This document shows, piece by piece, positions 8,789-17,294 of a DNA stretch of 64,000 bases. The translations under genes and the position numbers were made by a program. Source of the stretch: JAGWRI01 sp035700805 (GTDB lineage Bacteria; Gemmatimonadota; Gemmatimonadetes; Gemmatimonadales; Gemmatimonadaceae); NCBI GenBank assembly GCA_035700805.1, contig DASSOG010000043.1, forward strand, positions 1 to 64,000, in the 5' to 3' direction. Within the stretch, counting starts at the first letter, position 1. The number at the start of each line of letters is the position of its first letter. Below the pieces are notes generated by a model that was given only the letters and a program-made list of their open reading frames with translations, was not told the DNA's origin and made no database searches.

Positions 8789-9289
8789 ATGTTCCTTCCA
8801 CCCGAAAGCCTCGTGCACGCGCTGAAGCCGTGGGCTGAGTACTACGGAAATTCCCACGTGGCCCCCACAATCGTCACGTTCCTGCACGTCGGGGCGCTCG
8901 TGCTCGCCGGCGGGTTTGCGGTGTCCACGGACCGCGACACGTTGCGCGTGGTGCGGCACGGTGAAGATGCGCGCACGCAGCACCTGGAAGACATGGATGG
9001 CATCCACCCGTGGGTGGTGGGCGGCCTCGTGGTAGCCGTGCTGTCGGGGCTCCTGCTCTTTGGCGCCGATGTCCGGACGTTCTACGGGTCGTGGGTGTTC
9101 TGGACCAAGATGGTGCTCATCGTGCTGCTGCTGGCCAACGGCAGCCTGACCGTGCATACGGAGCGGGCCATTCGCGGGGACGGCGCCCATACGATTTCCC
9201 GATGGCGCACCCTGCATACGACAGCCATCGTGAGCGTGGTCCTCTGGTTCACCATTGCGCTGGCGGGCATGGTGCTCGTGAACCTTTGA
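8789..9289 (+). CDS. Four-helix integral membrane protein of unknown function
   Basis: 166 residues with about four predicted membrane helices: around 27-44 (PTIVTFLHVGALVLAGGF), 75-92, 104-119 and 146-165. Histidines sit near several helix ends (HVAP, FLHVG, DGIHPW, HTERA, RTLHT), which could bind haem or metal. That is only suggestive. It stands alone, divergent from the epimerase gene. I do not recognise the family with confidence. Confidence 0.6.
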   Translation: MFLPPESLVHALKPWAEYYGNSHVAPTIVTFLHVGALVLAGGFAVSTDRDTLRVVRHGEDARTQHLEDMDGIHPWVVGGLVVAVLSGLLLFGADVRTFYGSWVFWTKMVLIVLLLANGSLTVHTERAIRGDGAHTISRWRTLHTTAIVSVVLWFTIALAGMVLVNL

Positions 9290-9431
9290 GCTGCACCCTG
9301 GGCGCCCACCTGCCGCGCGACCCGGACGCCTGAACGGGCTCCCAGGACCCGGCCGTTCGCGCCAGGCGGCGCGTGAACCGGTCCGGGAGGACGACAACCC
9401 GGACCTCTGGAAGGCCACGCTGATCCGGCGG

Positions 9432-9437
9432 TAGCTT
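9432..9437 (+). promoter_or_regulatory. TAGCTT -10-like hexamer immediately before the deoxynucleoside kinase start
   Basis: TAGCTT ends six bases before ATG 9444 in an otherwise GC-rich gap. With a normal 6-7 base distance from -10 to the transcription start, the message would begin at or near the start codon, so the mRNA would be leaderless. No clear -35 is seen. Confidence 0.4.
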
Positions 9438-9443
9438 GCAGGC

Positions 9444-10130
9444 ATGCTGATCGGCATCGCCGGCATGGTGGGCTCCGGCAAGACAACGCTCGCCCGCGCG
9501 CTGGCCTCGCGCTTCGGGCTCCAGCTCGCCATGGAAAGCGTGGGCGACGACAACCCCTGGCTCGAGCGGTTCTACGATGGCCCGGAGGGGATGCGCGCGT
9601 TCGGCCTGCATCTCCAGCTCCACTTCCTCGCCTCCCGGTTTGCGTCCCTGCGCCGCATGCTCGGCACGGGCGGAAGCTGGGTGCTGGATCGCACCTGGTA
9701 TGAGGACGCCGAGGTGTTTGCGCGGGGATTGTATGAACAGGGGTACATGAGCTCGGACGACTGGACGCTCTACCAGCAGCTCTACGGCGAGCTGCTGCAT
9801 GCCCCGGCGGCACGGCCCCCTCGCCTGCTCATCTACCTGCATGGACCGGTGGGGACCATCCTCTCCCGCATTGCCACGCGCGGCCGGCCCGGCGAACGGG
9901 AGACCAGCGACACCTACTGGCGGGAGTTGCACGCGCGGTACGACCGCTGGATTGCCGGCTTCAGCTACTGCCAGGTGCTCCGCCTGGACGTGCGCGAATA
10001 TGACCTGCTGGCTGACCCGCGCGCCATCGCGGACGTCGCCACCCGGGTGCGCGACACCCTGGGTGGCGAGCTGCCGCAGACCGAGTTCTGGCCCCCCGGT
10101 CCCGGGTCAGCGGCCCAGCAGGCCACTTGA
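9444..10130 (+). CDS. Deoxynucleoside kinase (dAdo/dGuo kinase family)
   Basis: 228 residues. Walker A is GIAGMVGSGKT (residues 4-14). ES-x3-DNP (31-37) and DRTWYED (82-88) are the substrate-carboxylate and E/D-R-x motifs of the dNK family, and an arginine-rich lid follows (RIATRGRPGERE). The enzyme phosphorylates salvaged deoxynucleosides with ATP. The last 20 residues are Pro/Gly-rich and probably disordered. It may pair functionally with the DERA-type deoC at 19745 in deoxynucleoside use, although the two are not linked in an operon. Confidence 0.85.
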   Translation: MLIGIAGMVGSGKTTLARALASRFGLQLAMESVGDDNPWLERFYDGPEGMRAFGLHLQLHFLASRFASLRRMLGTGGSWVLDRTWYEDAEVFARGLYEQGYMSSDDWTLYQQLYGELLHAPAARPPRLLIYLHGPVGTILSRIATRGRPGERETSDTYWRELHARYDRWIAGFSYCQVLRLDVREYDLLADPRAIADVATRVRDTLGGELPQTEFWPPGPGSAAQQAT

Positions 10131-10225
10131 CCGCGACACGCAAGGCTGAGAACGTCTCCCGCACGACCGTGTATCATTGGCACGCCACCCGTGCGTCCCG
10201 CACGGGTTGACCCGAGGAACGCCCC

Positions 10226-11122
10226 ATGGTTCGCTTCGCTTTACGCGCCACCCGCGCCCTGATTGTCGCCGCCACGCTCACCGCGCTGGCCGCCTGCACC
10301 GAACGCCGCGTAGCGGAACGCGCCGATTCGGACCTGTCGCGGGACCTGGCCCTGGCCAGCCAGATCAACGCGCCGCCGGCCCTGAACGACTCCGCGGTAA
10401 CGCCGACGCCATCTCCGGAGCGCCGGCAGCCCGCCCCGGTCTCGCGGGAACCTCGCGGGCAGCAGCAGGCCCAGCAGCCCGTGCAGAATCCGCCCGCGGT
10501 ACAGACTCCGCCGCCCGATCGGCCGATTCAGCGCGACACGCAGACCGTCGATTCGTCGGCGGGAAGCGGAACACCGCCGGCCCCGGCGCCCGCGCCGGTG
10601 AAGCTGATCGCGGCAGGCACCGGACTGGCGCTCAGCTCTGGCATGCAGGTCTGCACCAACACCAACAAGGTGGGCGACAAGCTGGTGGCCACGGTGACGG
10701 CTCCCGTGGAGGGGACCAACGGGGCACTCATTCCGGAGGGTTCCCGCGTGGTGCTCGAGGTATCCCGCGTGACGCCAGGGGACTCCCCTGACAGCAGCGG
10801 CATCGACTTCCGGCCGCTCTCGCTGTACGTGGGCGGCGTCTCGTACGGGATCTCCGGGGCGGTGCTCTCCACCACGCCGGTGCGACGCACCGAGGCACCA
10901 GACAACGGCGTCTCGGACAAGACCAAGGTGCTCGGCGGCGCGGTGGCCGGCGCCATCCTGGGACAGATCCTCGGCAAGGATACCAAATCTACTATCATCG
11001 GGGCGGCGGCCGGCGCGGCCACTGGCGCCGCGGTGGCCAAGGCCCAGGAGAGCCACCAGGCCTGCCTGCCCCAGGGTGCCTCGCTGGTGCTGACGCTGTC
11101 CGATCAGATCACGATGAACTGA
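10226..11122 (+). CDS. Glycine-zipper lipoprotein
   Basis: 298 residues. The signal peptide ends in a lipobox (LTALAAC, Cys near residue 24), so the protein is expected to be lipidated. A Pro/Gln-rich disordered stretch (about 50-125) is followed by a beta domain (about 125-220) and a glycine-zipper segment (GGAVAGAILGQILG ... IIGAAAGAATGAAVA, about 235-275) as in outer-membrane glycine-zipper proteins. Start ATG 10226 has GAGGAA upstream. It converges on pntB. Probable envelope structural protein; the exact role is unknown. Confidence 0.7.
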   Translation: MVRFALRATRALIVAATLTALAACTERRVAERADSDLSRDLALASQINAPPALNDSAVTPTPSPERRQPAPVSREPRGQQQAQQPVQNPPAVQTPPPDRPIQRDTQTVDSSAGSGTPPAPAPAPVKLIAAGTGLALSSGMQVCTNTNKVGDKLVATVTAPVEGTNGALIPEGSRVVLEVSRVTPGDSPDSSGIDFRPLSLYVGGVSYGISGAVLSTTPVRRTEAPDNGVSDKTKVLGGAVAGAILGQILGKDTKSTIIGAAAGAATGAAVAKAQESHQACLPQGASLVLTLSDQITMN

Positions 11123-11135
11123 CCCGGGAGGTCAG
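11119..11135. terminator. Small hairpin spanning both stop codons of convergent genes
   Basis: CTGACC (11119-11124) pairs with GGTCAG (11130-11135) around CGGGA. The stem contains the stop codon of each converging gene. There is no T-tract, so termination is only suggested. Confidence 0.3.
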
Positions 11136-12577
11136 GCCGCCGCCTCACCCCCCAGCTCCTTCACCGCGCTGATCATCTTCACCAGCGTCTCGCGCGCGTC
11201 CCCGTACACCATGCCCGTATTGTCGGCGTAGAACAGCGCGTTCTCCACGCCGGCGTACCCCTTGCCCTTGCCGCGCTTGAGCACGTACACCTGGTGCGCT
11301 TGGTCCACGTTCAGGATGGGCATGCCGTAGATCGGGGAACCCTTGTCGGTGCGGGCGGCCGGGTTCACCACGTCGTTGGCGCCAATCACGAGCGCCACGT
11401 CCGTGCCCTTGAACTCGTCGTTCACCTCGTCCAGCTCGGCGATCATGTCATAGGGCACACCAGCTTCGGCCAGTAGTACATCCATATGACCCGGCATACG
11501 GCCCGCGACCGGGTGAATGGCAAACTTCACGTCCACGCCAGCCGCCTGCAGGACCTTCACGAATTCATAGAGCTTCTGCTGCGCCTGCGCGGCGGCCAGG
11601 CCGTAGCCCGGCACGATGATCACCTTGCCGGCGTAGCGCATGGCGATGGCGGCATCGCTCGCCTCCACCGGCTTCATTGCCCCCTCCATCTCCCCTTCGG
11701 GCTCGATGCTCACGTCGCCAAAGTTGCTGAACAGCACGTGACTCACCGACCGATTCATGGCCTTGGCCATGAGGAGCGTGAGCAGCGTACCCGCCGAGCC
11801 CACCACCATGCCCGCAATCATGAGCGCCGGGTTCTGCAGGGCAAACCCATCCAGCCCGACCGCCAGGCCGGTCAGCGCGTTGTACAGCGAGATGACGACC
11901 GGCATGTCGGCGCCACCAATGGGCATGGTCGCCATGATGCCATACAGCAGGGCGACGCCGAAGAAGACGGCGATGAGCGCGCTGGCCGATATCGCAACGG
12001 GACCGAGGGAAATGGTCGTGCCAAGCGCCACCGCCACACCCAGGGCCAGCACCACCAGCAGCACCACGGCGTTGAAGATGTGCTGACCCTTCATGCGCCA
12101 GGGCTTCCTGATGCGGCCATCCAGCTTGGCCCACGCAATGAGCGAACCCGAGAAGCTGATCGCGCCAATCACGGCTCCCACCAGCGTCACCACCAGGTAC
12201 GTCGCGTTACTGGAGTGGCCGCCCAGCAGCTCCACGGCGGCAATGGCACCGGCCGCACCGCCCCCCATGCCATTGTACAGCGCCACCATCTGCGGCATGT
12301 CGGTAAGCGGCACCTTCTTGCCGCCGCGCCACGACCAGCCAATGCCGATCAACAGCGCTACGAGCGTCAGCACCAGGTTCGCCCCGAGGTGCGATTGCGC
12401 CTCCGGCCGCAGGCCGTACAGGTAGAGGAAGCCGGCCAGGATGGCCAGCAGCATGCCGTAGCCGGCCACGCGGATGCCCGAGCGCGCGGTCACGGGCGAC
12501 GACATCCGCTTCAGTCCATAGATGAACAGGAATGCCGCCAGGAAGTTGGTGGCCTGGATGACCCATGCGGCGCTCAT
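11132..12577 (-). CDS. pntB: NAD(P) transhydrogenase subunit beta
   Basis: 481 residues. Nine or so membrane helices fill the first 270 residues (dII), followed by the NADP(H)-binding dIII domain with VIIVPGYGLAAAQAQ, KFAIHPVAGRMPGHMDVLLAEA, GANDVVNPAA and PIYGMPILNVD. The enzyme couples proton re-entry to hydride transfer from NADH to NADP+. The start overlaps the stop of pntAB by four bases, so the three pnt genes are translationally coupled. Full length for the family. Confidence 0.95.
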   Translation of the reverse strand: MSAAWVIQATNFLAAFLFIYGLKRMSSPVTARSGIRVAGYGMLLAILAGFLYLYGLRPEAQSHLGANLVLTLVALLIGIGWSWRGGKKVPLTDMPQMVALYNGMGGGAAGAIAAVELLGGHSSNATYLVVTLVGAVIGAISFSGSLIAWAKLDGRIRKPWRMKGQHIFNAVVLLVVLALGVAVALGTTISLGPVAISASALIAVFFGVALLYGIMATMPIGGADMPVVISLYNALTGLAVGLDGFALQNPALMIAGMVVGSAGTLLTLLMAKAMNRSVSHVLFSNFGDVSIEPEGEMEGAMKPVEASDAAIAMRYAGKVIIVPGYGLAAAQAQQKLYEFVKVLQAAGVDVKFAIHPVAGRMPGHMDVLLAEAGVPYDMIAELDEVNDEFKGTDVALVIGANDVVNPAARTDKGSPIYGMPILNVDQAHQVYVLKRGKGKGYAGVENALFYADNTGMVYGDARETLVKMISAVKELGGEAAA

Positions 12578-12897
12578 TTCGGCTCCTGCTTCTTCCTGGC
12601 AGGTCCGCTGGCCTTGAACATCTCCAGCATCCGCTCGGTCACCACGTAGCCGCCGGCCACGTTGGCGGCGCCCAGGAACACCCCCAGGAACCCGACTACC
12701 TGCTCCGGCACCGAGCTGGCGTTGAGCAGCGCGAACATCGCACCCACCACCACGATCCCATGCACGAAGTTCGAGCCCGACATCAATGGCGTATGCAGGA
12801 TGGCTGGCACACGTGCAATCACCTCGTACCCGGTGAACGCCGCCAGCATGAAGATGTACAGGGCGACGAACCCGACGATTCCCGTTTCCATGCTCAT
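12574..12897 (-). CDS. pntAB: NAD(P) transhydrogenase alpha subunit, membrane part (split PntA C-terminus)
   Basis: 107 residues with three predicted membrane helices (GFVALYIFMLAAFTGYEVI, FVHGIVVVGAMFALLNA, VVGFLGVFLGAANVAGGYVV). This is the small membrane segment fused to dI in E. coli PntA but separate in the three-subunit form. It overlaps pntAA and pntB by four bases at each end (ATGA junctions). With PntB it forms the proton channel domain dII. Confidence 0.93.
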   Translation of the reverse strand: MSMETGIVGFVALYIFMLAAFTGYEVIARVPAILHTPLMSGSNFVHGIVVVGAMFALLNASSVPEQVVGFLGVFLGAANVAGGYVVTERMLEMFKASGPARKKQEPK

Positions 12898-14042
12898 GAT
12901 CCTTGCTCCGTGCGCGGGACCGATTCCACGGCCTTGCGGGCCGCCTCGTTCCTGATCTCGCCGCCGTGGGTGAGCGCCGTCCTGGCTACCACCTCATCGC
13001 TCCAGTCCAGGGCGAGCTTGCCGTCCGCCACCAGCAACTCCATCAGGTTGAACACATTCCTGGCGTACACTTCACTCGCGTGCTCACCCAGCAGCGAGGG
13101 CACATTGAGCGGCGCGGCCACGGTCACCTGCCCCACCCGGATGGTCTCCCCCGGCCTGGAATATTCGCAGTTGCCCCCGCCTTCGGCCGCCAGGTCCACG
13201 ATCACCGCGCCGTGCTTCATGCCGTCCACCTGCGCCTTGCTGATGAGCTTGGGCGACGGACGGCCGGGCACCGCCGCCGTGGTGATCACCACGTCAGCCG
13301 ATTGGATGTGCTTCGTGAGCACGGCCGCCACCTTGGCCTTCTCGTCGGCGCTGAGCTCGCGCGCATACCCGCCCTCGCCGCGCGCATCTACGCCGGTGTC
13401 CACGAACTTCGCACCCAGCGAGGCCGCTTCTTCGCGCGTCTCGGGGCGCACATCGTACCCTTCCACTACCGCCCCCAGCCGCCGAGCCGTCGCTATGGCC
13501 TGCAACCCGGCCACGCCCAGCCCGATCACCAGGACGGTGGCCGGCCGCAGCGCGCCGGTGGCCGTGGTCATGCGCGGCAGGATGCGTGGCAGTTGCGTAC
13601 CAGCCAGCAGCACGGAGTAGTAGCCCGCCAGCGCCGCCTGGCTGGACAGCGCATCCAGCGCCTGCGCGCGCGTGATGCGTGGCACCAGTTCCATGGCAAA
13701 GCACGTGAGCTTCCGGTCACGAAGCAGGCACACCAGCCCGGGTTCACGGTTCGCGTATATAAAGGAGATGAGCACCGCGCCTTCCTTCATCGCCCGCACG
13801 ACGTCGGCGCCTGGCGGCTGCACCCCCAGTACGACGTCGGCCACGGCCACCATGGCCCGCTGGTCGGTGGCGATGGTGGCGCCCGTGTAGGCCGAATCGG
13901 GAAAGCTCACCGCGTCCCCCGCCCCGGCCTGCACCGCCACCTCGGCCCCCAGCTTGACCAGCTTGTCCACCACGGCGGGCACCATGGCGACGCGTCGCTC
14001 ACCGGCCTGCGTTTCCTTCAGCACCGCAACCTTCAGTGACAT
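12894..14042 (-). CDS. pntAA: NAD(P) transhydrogenase alpha subunit, NAD-binding part
   Basis: 382 residues from ATG 14042. The protein begins SLKVAVLKETQAGERRVAMVP, the alanine dehydrogenase/PntAA N-terminal signature. The NAD-binding core is VLVIGLGVAGLQAIATA with GYDVRPETREEAASLGA just after. GGNCEYSRPGE and GEHASEVYARNVFNLMEL are the usual C-terminal motifs. An in-frame start at 14075 would add 11 residues without homology. First gene of pntAA-pntAB-pntB. The soluble dI domain binds NADH on the cytoplasmic side. Confidence 0.95.
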   Translation of the reverse strand: MSLKVAVLKETQAGERRVAMVPAVVDKLVKLGAEVAVQAGAGDAVSFPDSAYTGATIATDQRAMVAVADVVLGVQPPGADVVRAMKEGAVLISFIYANREPGLVCLLRDRKLTCFAMELVPRITRAQALDALSSQAALAGYYSVLLAGTQLPRILPRMTTATGALRPATVLVIGLGVAGLQAIATARRLGAVVEGYDVRPETREEAASLGAKFVDTGVDARGEGGYARELSADEKAKVAAVLTKHIQSADVVITTAAVPGRPSPKLISKAQVDGMKHGAVIVDLAAEGGGNCEYSRPGETIRVGQVTVAAPLNVPSLLGEHASEVYARNVFNLMELLVADGKLALDWSDEVVARTALTHGGEIRNEAARKAVESVPRTEQGS

Positions 14043-14403
14043 CGCTCGCTCCGCCTGGGAGTGTACCGCGCACACCGGGCCGCTCGCCGGCCGCGCCGCG
14101 CGCTGCTTGCGCTATCCATCACCAAATGGGAAGACACCGACCGCCTGCCCGCCGCTGCTGCTGGCGTGGCACCCTGGTCGGTACCGGGTACCGCCGGCCG
14201 AAGCCGGCAATCCGCGACCGCCATCTGTCGCTGCACGCCACCGGGAACCCGGCGACCAGACGGGCAGGCGCCATAATCATAGGGCCTGCACCATCCCTTG
14301 GCGAGGTTCGCCACCCCGCATGGACCCGCGCGTGCACCCCCCGATCGTCCCCGCCCCGGCACCGTGGATTTCCCCGCCCCCAACGTTCGCCGTAACTTTC
14401 GGC
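14043..14403. other. 361-base intergenic region between pntAA and a membrane-protein gene
   Basis: The stretch separates divergent genes. One forward frame is open throughout (from 13954) and could extend the downstream gene, with an in-frame ATG at 14320, but the encoded residues are Pro/Arg-rich and lack family character. I see no RNA gene, terminator or clear repeat. It should contain the promoters of both flanking genes. Confidence 0.4.
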
Positions 14404-15084
14404 ATGCCGATTCACGTCGTCGCAATCGATCTCGCCCTCGGGCTGCTGGCGGGACACGTGGCAGCGCGCTTCATGCGCGGGCATCTCGCGCGGCGCGCCC
14501 TCCTGCTGGTGCTTACCCTCACGGCCGCCATCACCATGCTTGCCGGTGTGAGCGCGTACGATGCCGGCTTGCAACAGGCGCTCTACCTCGCCCGGGTCGA
14601 CATGGCCGCGCTGGGCTTCGACGTGCTGCTCGGCGTGCTGGCCGTGGCCACGGCCGTGGTGGTGGCCGGCCGCAACGGCGGCTGGATACCCGCCCGGCCG
14701 CTTGCCTTCCGCTATCAGGATCTGGTGAATGCACCACTGACGGCCTTCATTGCCGGGATTCTGACATATCTGATTGTATATCCCCCGACCACATGGGCGT
14801 TCCGGGTCGCTGTCCCGCTGACCGCGGTCCTTGGGATTCTCCTGGCGCTTCCCCTGCCCGCCCCTGATGCGCTTCGCCTGGCCGCACTCCTGCAGGCGCT
14901 CGCGGGACTGGCCGCCGTGCTCGCCGGCCTGGCTACCAACGCACCGGTGTTCATGCTGCTCGGCGGCTTCCTGCTGGGGGCCGGCCTCACGCAAGTCCGC
15001 CGGCTGGGCCGAGAACGCTCGCTCACCTTGGGCCGCATGCTGGGCATTGCCTTCGGGGCGGCCCCCTCAACCCGTCCATGGTGA
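14404..15084 (+). CDS. Multi-helix membrane protein of unknown function
   Basis: 226 residues from ATG 14404. It has about six or seven hydrophobic helices, for example VVAIDLALGLLAGHVA, ALLLVLTLTAAITMLAGV, LLGVLAVATAVVVAG, APLTAFIAGILTYLIVY, VAVPLTAVLGILLALPLP, LAALLQALAGLAAVLAGLA and VFMLLGGFLLGAGL. No catalytic motif is visible. The start is uncertain: there is no Shine-Dalgarno sequence at 14404, and ATG 14320 is possible. It is isolated between pntAA and ada. I do not recognise the family. Confidence 0.5.
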   Translation: MPIHVVAIDLALGLLAGHVAARFMRGHLARRALLLVLTLTAAITMLAGVSAYDAGLQQALYLARVDMAALGFDVLLGVLAVATAVVVAGRNGGWIPARPLAFRYQDLVNAPLTAFIAGILTYLIVYPPTTWAFRVAVPLTAVLGILLALPLPAPDALRLAALLQALAGLAAVLAGLATNAPVFMLLGGFLLGAGLTQVRRLGRERSLTLGRMLGIAFGAAPSTRPW

Positions 15085-15134
15085 ATACCCTGGTTCGGGC
15101 GCAACAATCGGATAGCCATCCCGCCAGGCGCGCA

Positions 15135-15140
15135 TAGCTT
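15135..15140 (+). promoter_or_regulatory. TAGCTT -10-like hexamer directly before ada
   Basis: TAGCTT ends seven bases before ATG 15148, placing an expected transcription start on the start codon itself. No convincing Shine-Dalgarno sequence follows. This is a second instance of the arrangement seen at 9432. Confidence 0.4.
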
Positions 15141-15147
15141 GGAACGC

Positions 15148-16266
15148 ATGACGAACCTTGCCCATCGCTCACCCGTTGGCACCGGCAGCAGCAACGCCGC
15201 GCGGCCCGCTGACTCGGTCGCGTGGCGCGCCGTGCTGCGGCACGATGCGTCCTTTGACAGCCGATTTGTGTACGCCGTGTCGTCCACGGGGATATACTGC
15301 CGACCGTCCTGCGGGTCGCGTCGCCCGCGCCGTAACCGCGTCCAGTTTTTTGACGAGCCCGCGCTGGCCCGCGCCGCGGGATTTCGTGCGTGCAAGCGAT
15401 GCCAGCCCGACCTCCACGCGCCGTCTCTCGCGAGCGCGGCGATCGTCCGCACCGTGCAGTATCTCACCGACCACGCCGGCGAGCGCACGACGCTGGAGTT
15501 TCTGGCCTCGCAGGCCGGCCTCAGCCGCAGTCACCTGCAGCGCGTGTTCAAGCGCGAGGTGGGACTCTCTCCACGGGAATTCCAGGACGCCCTGCGTCAG
15601 CGCCGCTTCGTGGAACGGCTCCGCGCGGGAGATACCGTGAGTCGCGCCACATACGAAGCCGGATATGGATCGAGCAGCCGAGTGTACGGGCGTGCCGAAG
15701 TACGGTCGGCCCTGAGCCCCGCGGTATATCGTAAGGGCGCGGCGGGCCTGCAGGTGCGCTACACCGTGTTCGATGTTCCGCTGGGACGGATGCTGGTGGC
15801 GTTCACCGGCACGGGTGTCTGCGCGGTTGAGCTCGGTGACAGCGAAGACGCGCTCGTCCGCACCCTGCGCACCAACCTGCCGGGCGCCGAGCTCGAGCGG
15901 GTGTCCCGCGCGGCAACCCCGTGGGCGGGGCAGATCGCGGCGCTCGCCCGTGGGCGGGCGCCGTCCGCCGCCATTCCCCTCGACGTGCGCGGCACGGCGT
16001 TCCAGTGGAAGGTGTGGAAGGCCCTGCAGCGGATTCCCGTCGGCCAGACCCGCTCGTACGCCGAGATGGCCCGCGCGATCGGGCAGCCGAGCGCGGTGCG
16101 TGCCGTGGCCAGTGCCTGCGCGCGCAACCCGGTTGCCGTGGTGGTGCCCTGCCATCGCGTGGTGCGCGGCGACGGGGCCACGGGTGAGTACCGATGGGGC
16201 AATCAGCGCAAGGCCGCGTTGCTGCGCCTTGAGCAGGAGGGCACGCTTGGTCGACCGCGCACATGA
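15148..16266 (+). CDS. ada: Bifunctional Ada: phosphotriester / O6-alkylguanine DNA methyltransferase and transcriptional regulator
   Basis: 372 residues. The N-terminal zinc site has Cys51, Cys55, Cys82 and Cys85 (GIYCRPSC ... FRACKRC) and repairs methylphosphotriesters. The AraC-type HTH follows (about 105-185: LASQAGLSRSHLQRVFKREV, GLSPREFQ). The C-terminal MGMT domain (about 195-365) carries the acceptor Cys near residue 335 in VVPCHRVV. Domain order and length match E. coli Ada (354). ATG 15148 is preferred over an in-frame TTG at 15139. Self-methylated Ada is known to activate its own gene in other bacteria; an ada box was not identified here. Confidence 0.93.
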   Translation: MTNLAHRSPVGTGSSNAARPADSVAWRAVLRHDASFDSRFVYAVSSTGIYCRPSCGSRRPRRNRVQFFDEPALARAAGFRACKRCQPDLHAPSLASAAIVRTVQYLTDHAGERTTLEFLASQAGLSRSHLQRVFKREVGLSPREFQDALRQRRFVERLRAGDTVSRATYEAGYGSSSRVYGRAEVRSALSPAVYRKGAAGLQVRYTVFDVPLGRMLVAFTGTGVCAVELGDSEDALVRTLRTNLPGAELERVSRAATPWAGQIAALARGRAPSAAIPLDVRGTAFQWKVWKALQRIPVGQTRSYAEMARAIGQPSAVRAVASACARNPVAVVVPCHRVVRGDGATGEYRWGNQRKAALLRLEQEGTLGRPRT

Positions 16267-16309
16267 TCCCGGGGTAGCGGAAGCTGGGCGACGGGCCGCG
16301 GCTGCGGCC

Positions 16310-17251
16310 ATGGACACCCTGCCAGTGCTCACCACCACGAGCGGTGCCCGTATTCGCGCGGGCACGGCGAGCTGGACCGACCCGACCATGGTCGCGCCCG
16401 GCGTGTTCTACCCTGACGGCGTGGCGTCACCGGAGGCGCGTCTCCGCTACTACGCCTCGCGCTTCCCGCTGGTGGAAGTGGACTCCACCTACTACGCGCT
16501 TCCGTCTCGGCGCATTGCGGAGCTGTGGGCCGAGCGGACGCCCGACGGGTTCCTGTTCAACATCAAGGCGCACGCGCTCATGACGGGGCAGCCAACCGAG
16601 ACCTCCCGGCTGCCCAAGGCGTTGCGCGACGCGCTTCCGGGGCCAGTGCGTGAGAAGTCGCGCATTTACGCCAGGGACCTGCCGCCGGCGTTACTGGATG
16701 AGGCGTGGACGATGTTCCTGGAGGCGCTGGAACCCCTCCGCGCCACGGGCAAGCTGGGCGCGATCCTGCTGCAGTACCCACGCTGGGTCCGTCCGTCGCG
16801 GGCCGCCGCCGGGCTCATCGAGGACGCACGCCGCCGGCTGGGGAATCGCCTGGCCGCGGTGGAGTTCCGCCATAGCGACTGGCTGGCGGACGGCATGCGC
16901 GAGCGAACCCTCTCGCTCCTCCAGCAGCACGACTTTGCATATGTCTGCGTGGACGAACCGCAGGGGCTGGCAAGCAGCGTGCCGCCGGTTTCGGTGGTGA
17001 CGTCGCCGCGCCTCAGCATCGTGCGCTTTCACGGGCGTCGTGCTGAGTTCTGGGAGGGCAAGGTGGCCACGGTCAGCGAACGCTTCCGCTACCTGTACGA
17101 CGATGCCCAGTTGCGTGAATGGCTGGTGCGCATCGCCGAGTTGGCGGGACAGACTGACGAAATCCACCTGGTGTTCAACAACTGTTATGCGAACTACGGC
17201 ACCACGAATGCCGTGGAGATGGCCGCGATGCTGGTGAAAGCCGGCCGCTGA
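16310..17251 (+). CDS. DUF72 (YecE-like) protein
   Basis: 313 residues starting at ATG 16310. The N-terminal RAGTASWTDPTMV ... FYP and YYASRFPLVEVDSTYYALPS are the DUF72 TIM-barrel signature. FLFNIKAHALMTG, LGAILLQYPRWV, AVEFRHSDWL and IVRFHGRR follow in order, ending in HLVFNNCYANYGTTNA. The family is widespread, of unknown biochemical function and structurally similar to endonuclease IV-like barrels. It lies 43 bases after ada, so it may be co-transcribed with this repair gene; that link is inference. Confidence 0.85.
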   Translation: MDTLPVLTTTSGARIRAGTASWTDPTMVAPGVFYPDGVASPEARLRYYASRFPLVEVDSTYYALPSRRIAELWAERTPDGFLFNIKAHALMTGQPTETSRLPKALRDALPGPVREKSRIYARDLPPALLDEAWTMFLEALEPLRATGKLGAILLQYPRWVRPSRAAAGLIEDARRRLGNRLAAVEFRHSDWLADGMRERTLSLLQQHDFAYVCVDEPQGLASSVPPVSVVTSPRLSIVRFHGRRAEFWEGKVATVSERFRYLYDDAQLREWLVRIAELAGQTDEIHLVFNNCYANYGTTNAVEMAAMLVKAGR

Positions 17252-17294
17252 CGGCGGAGCTGCAGAATGGCTGACCCGTCAGGCGGCTTGTGCC

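Noticed and set aside
11486..12649. 387-codon frame opposite pntB
   Set aside because: His/Arg/Gln-rich shadow of a certain gene.
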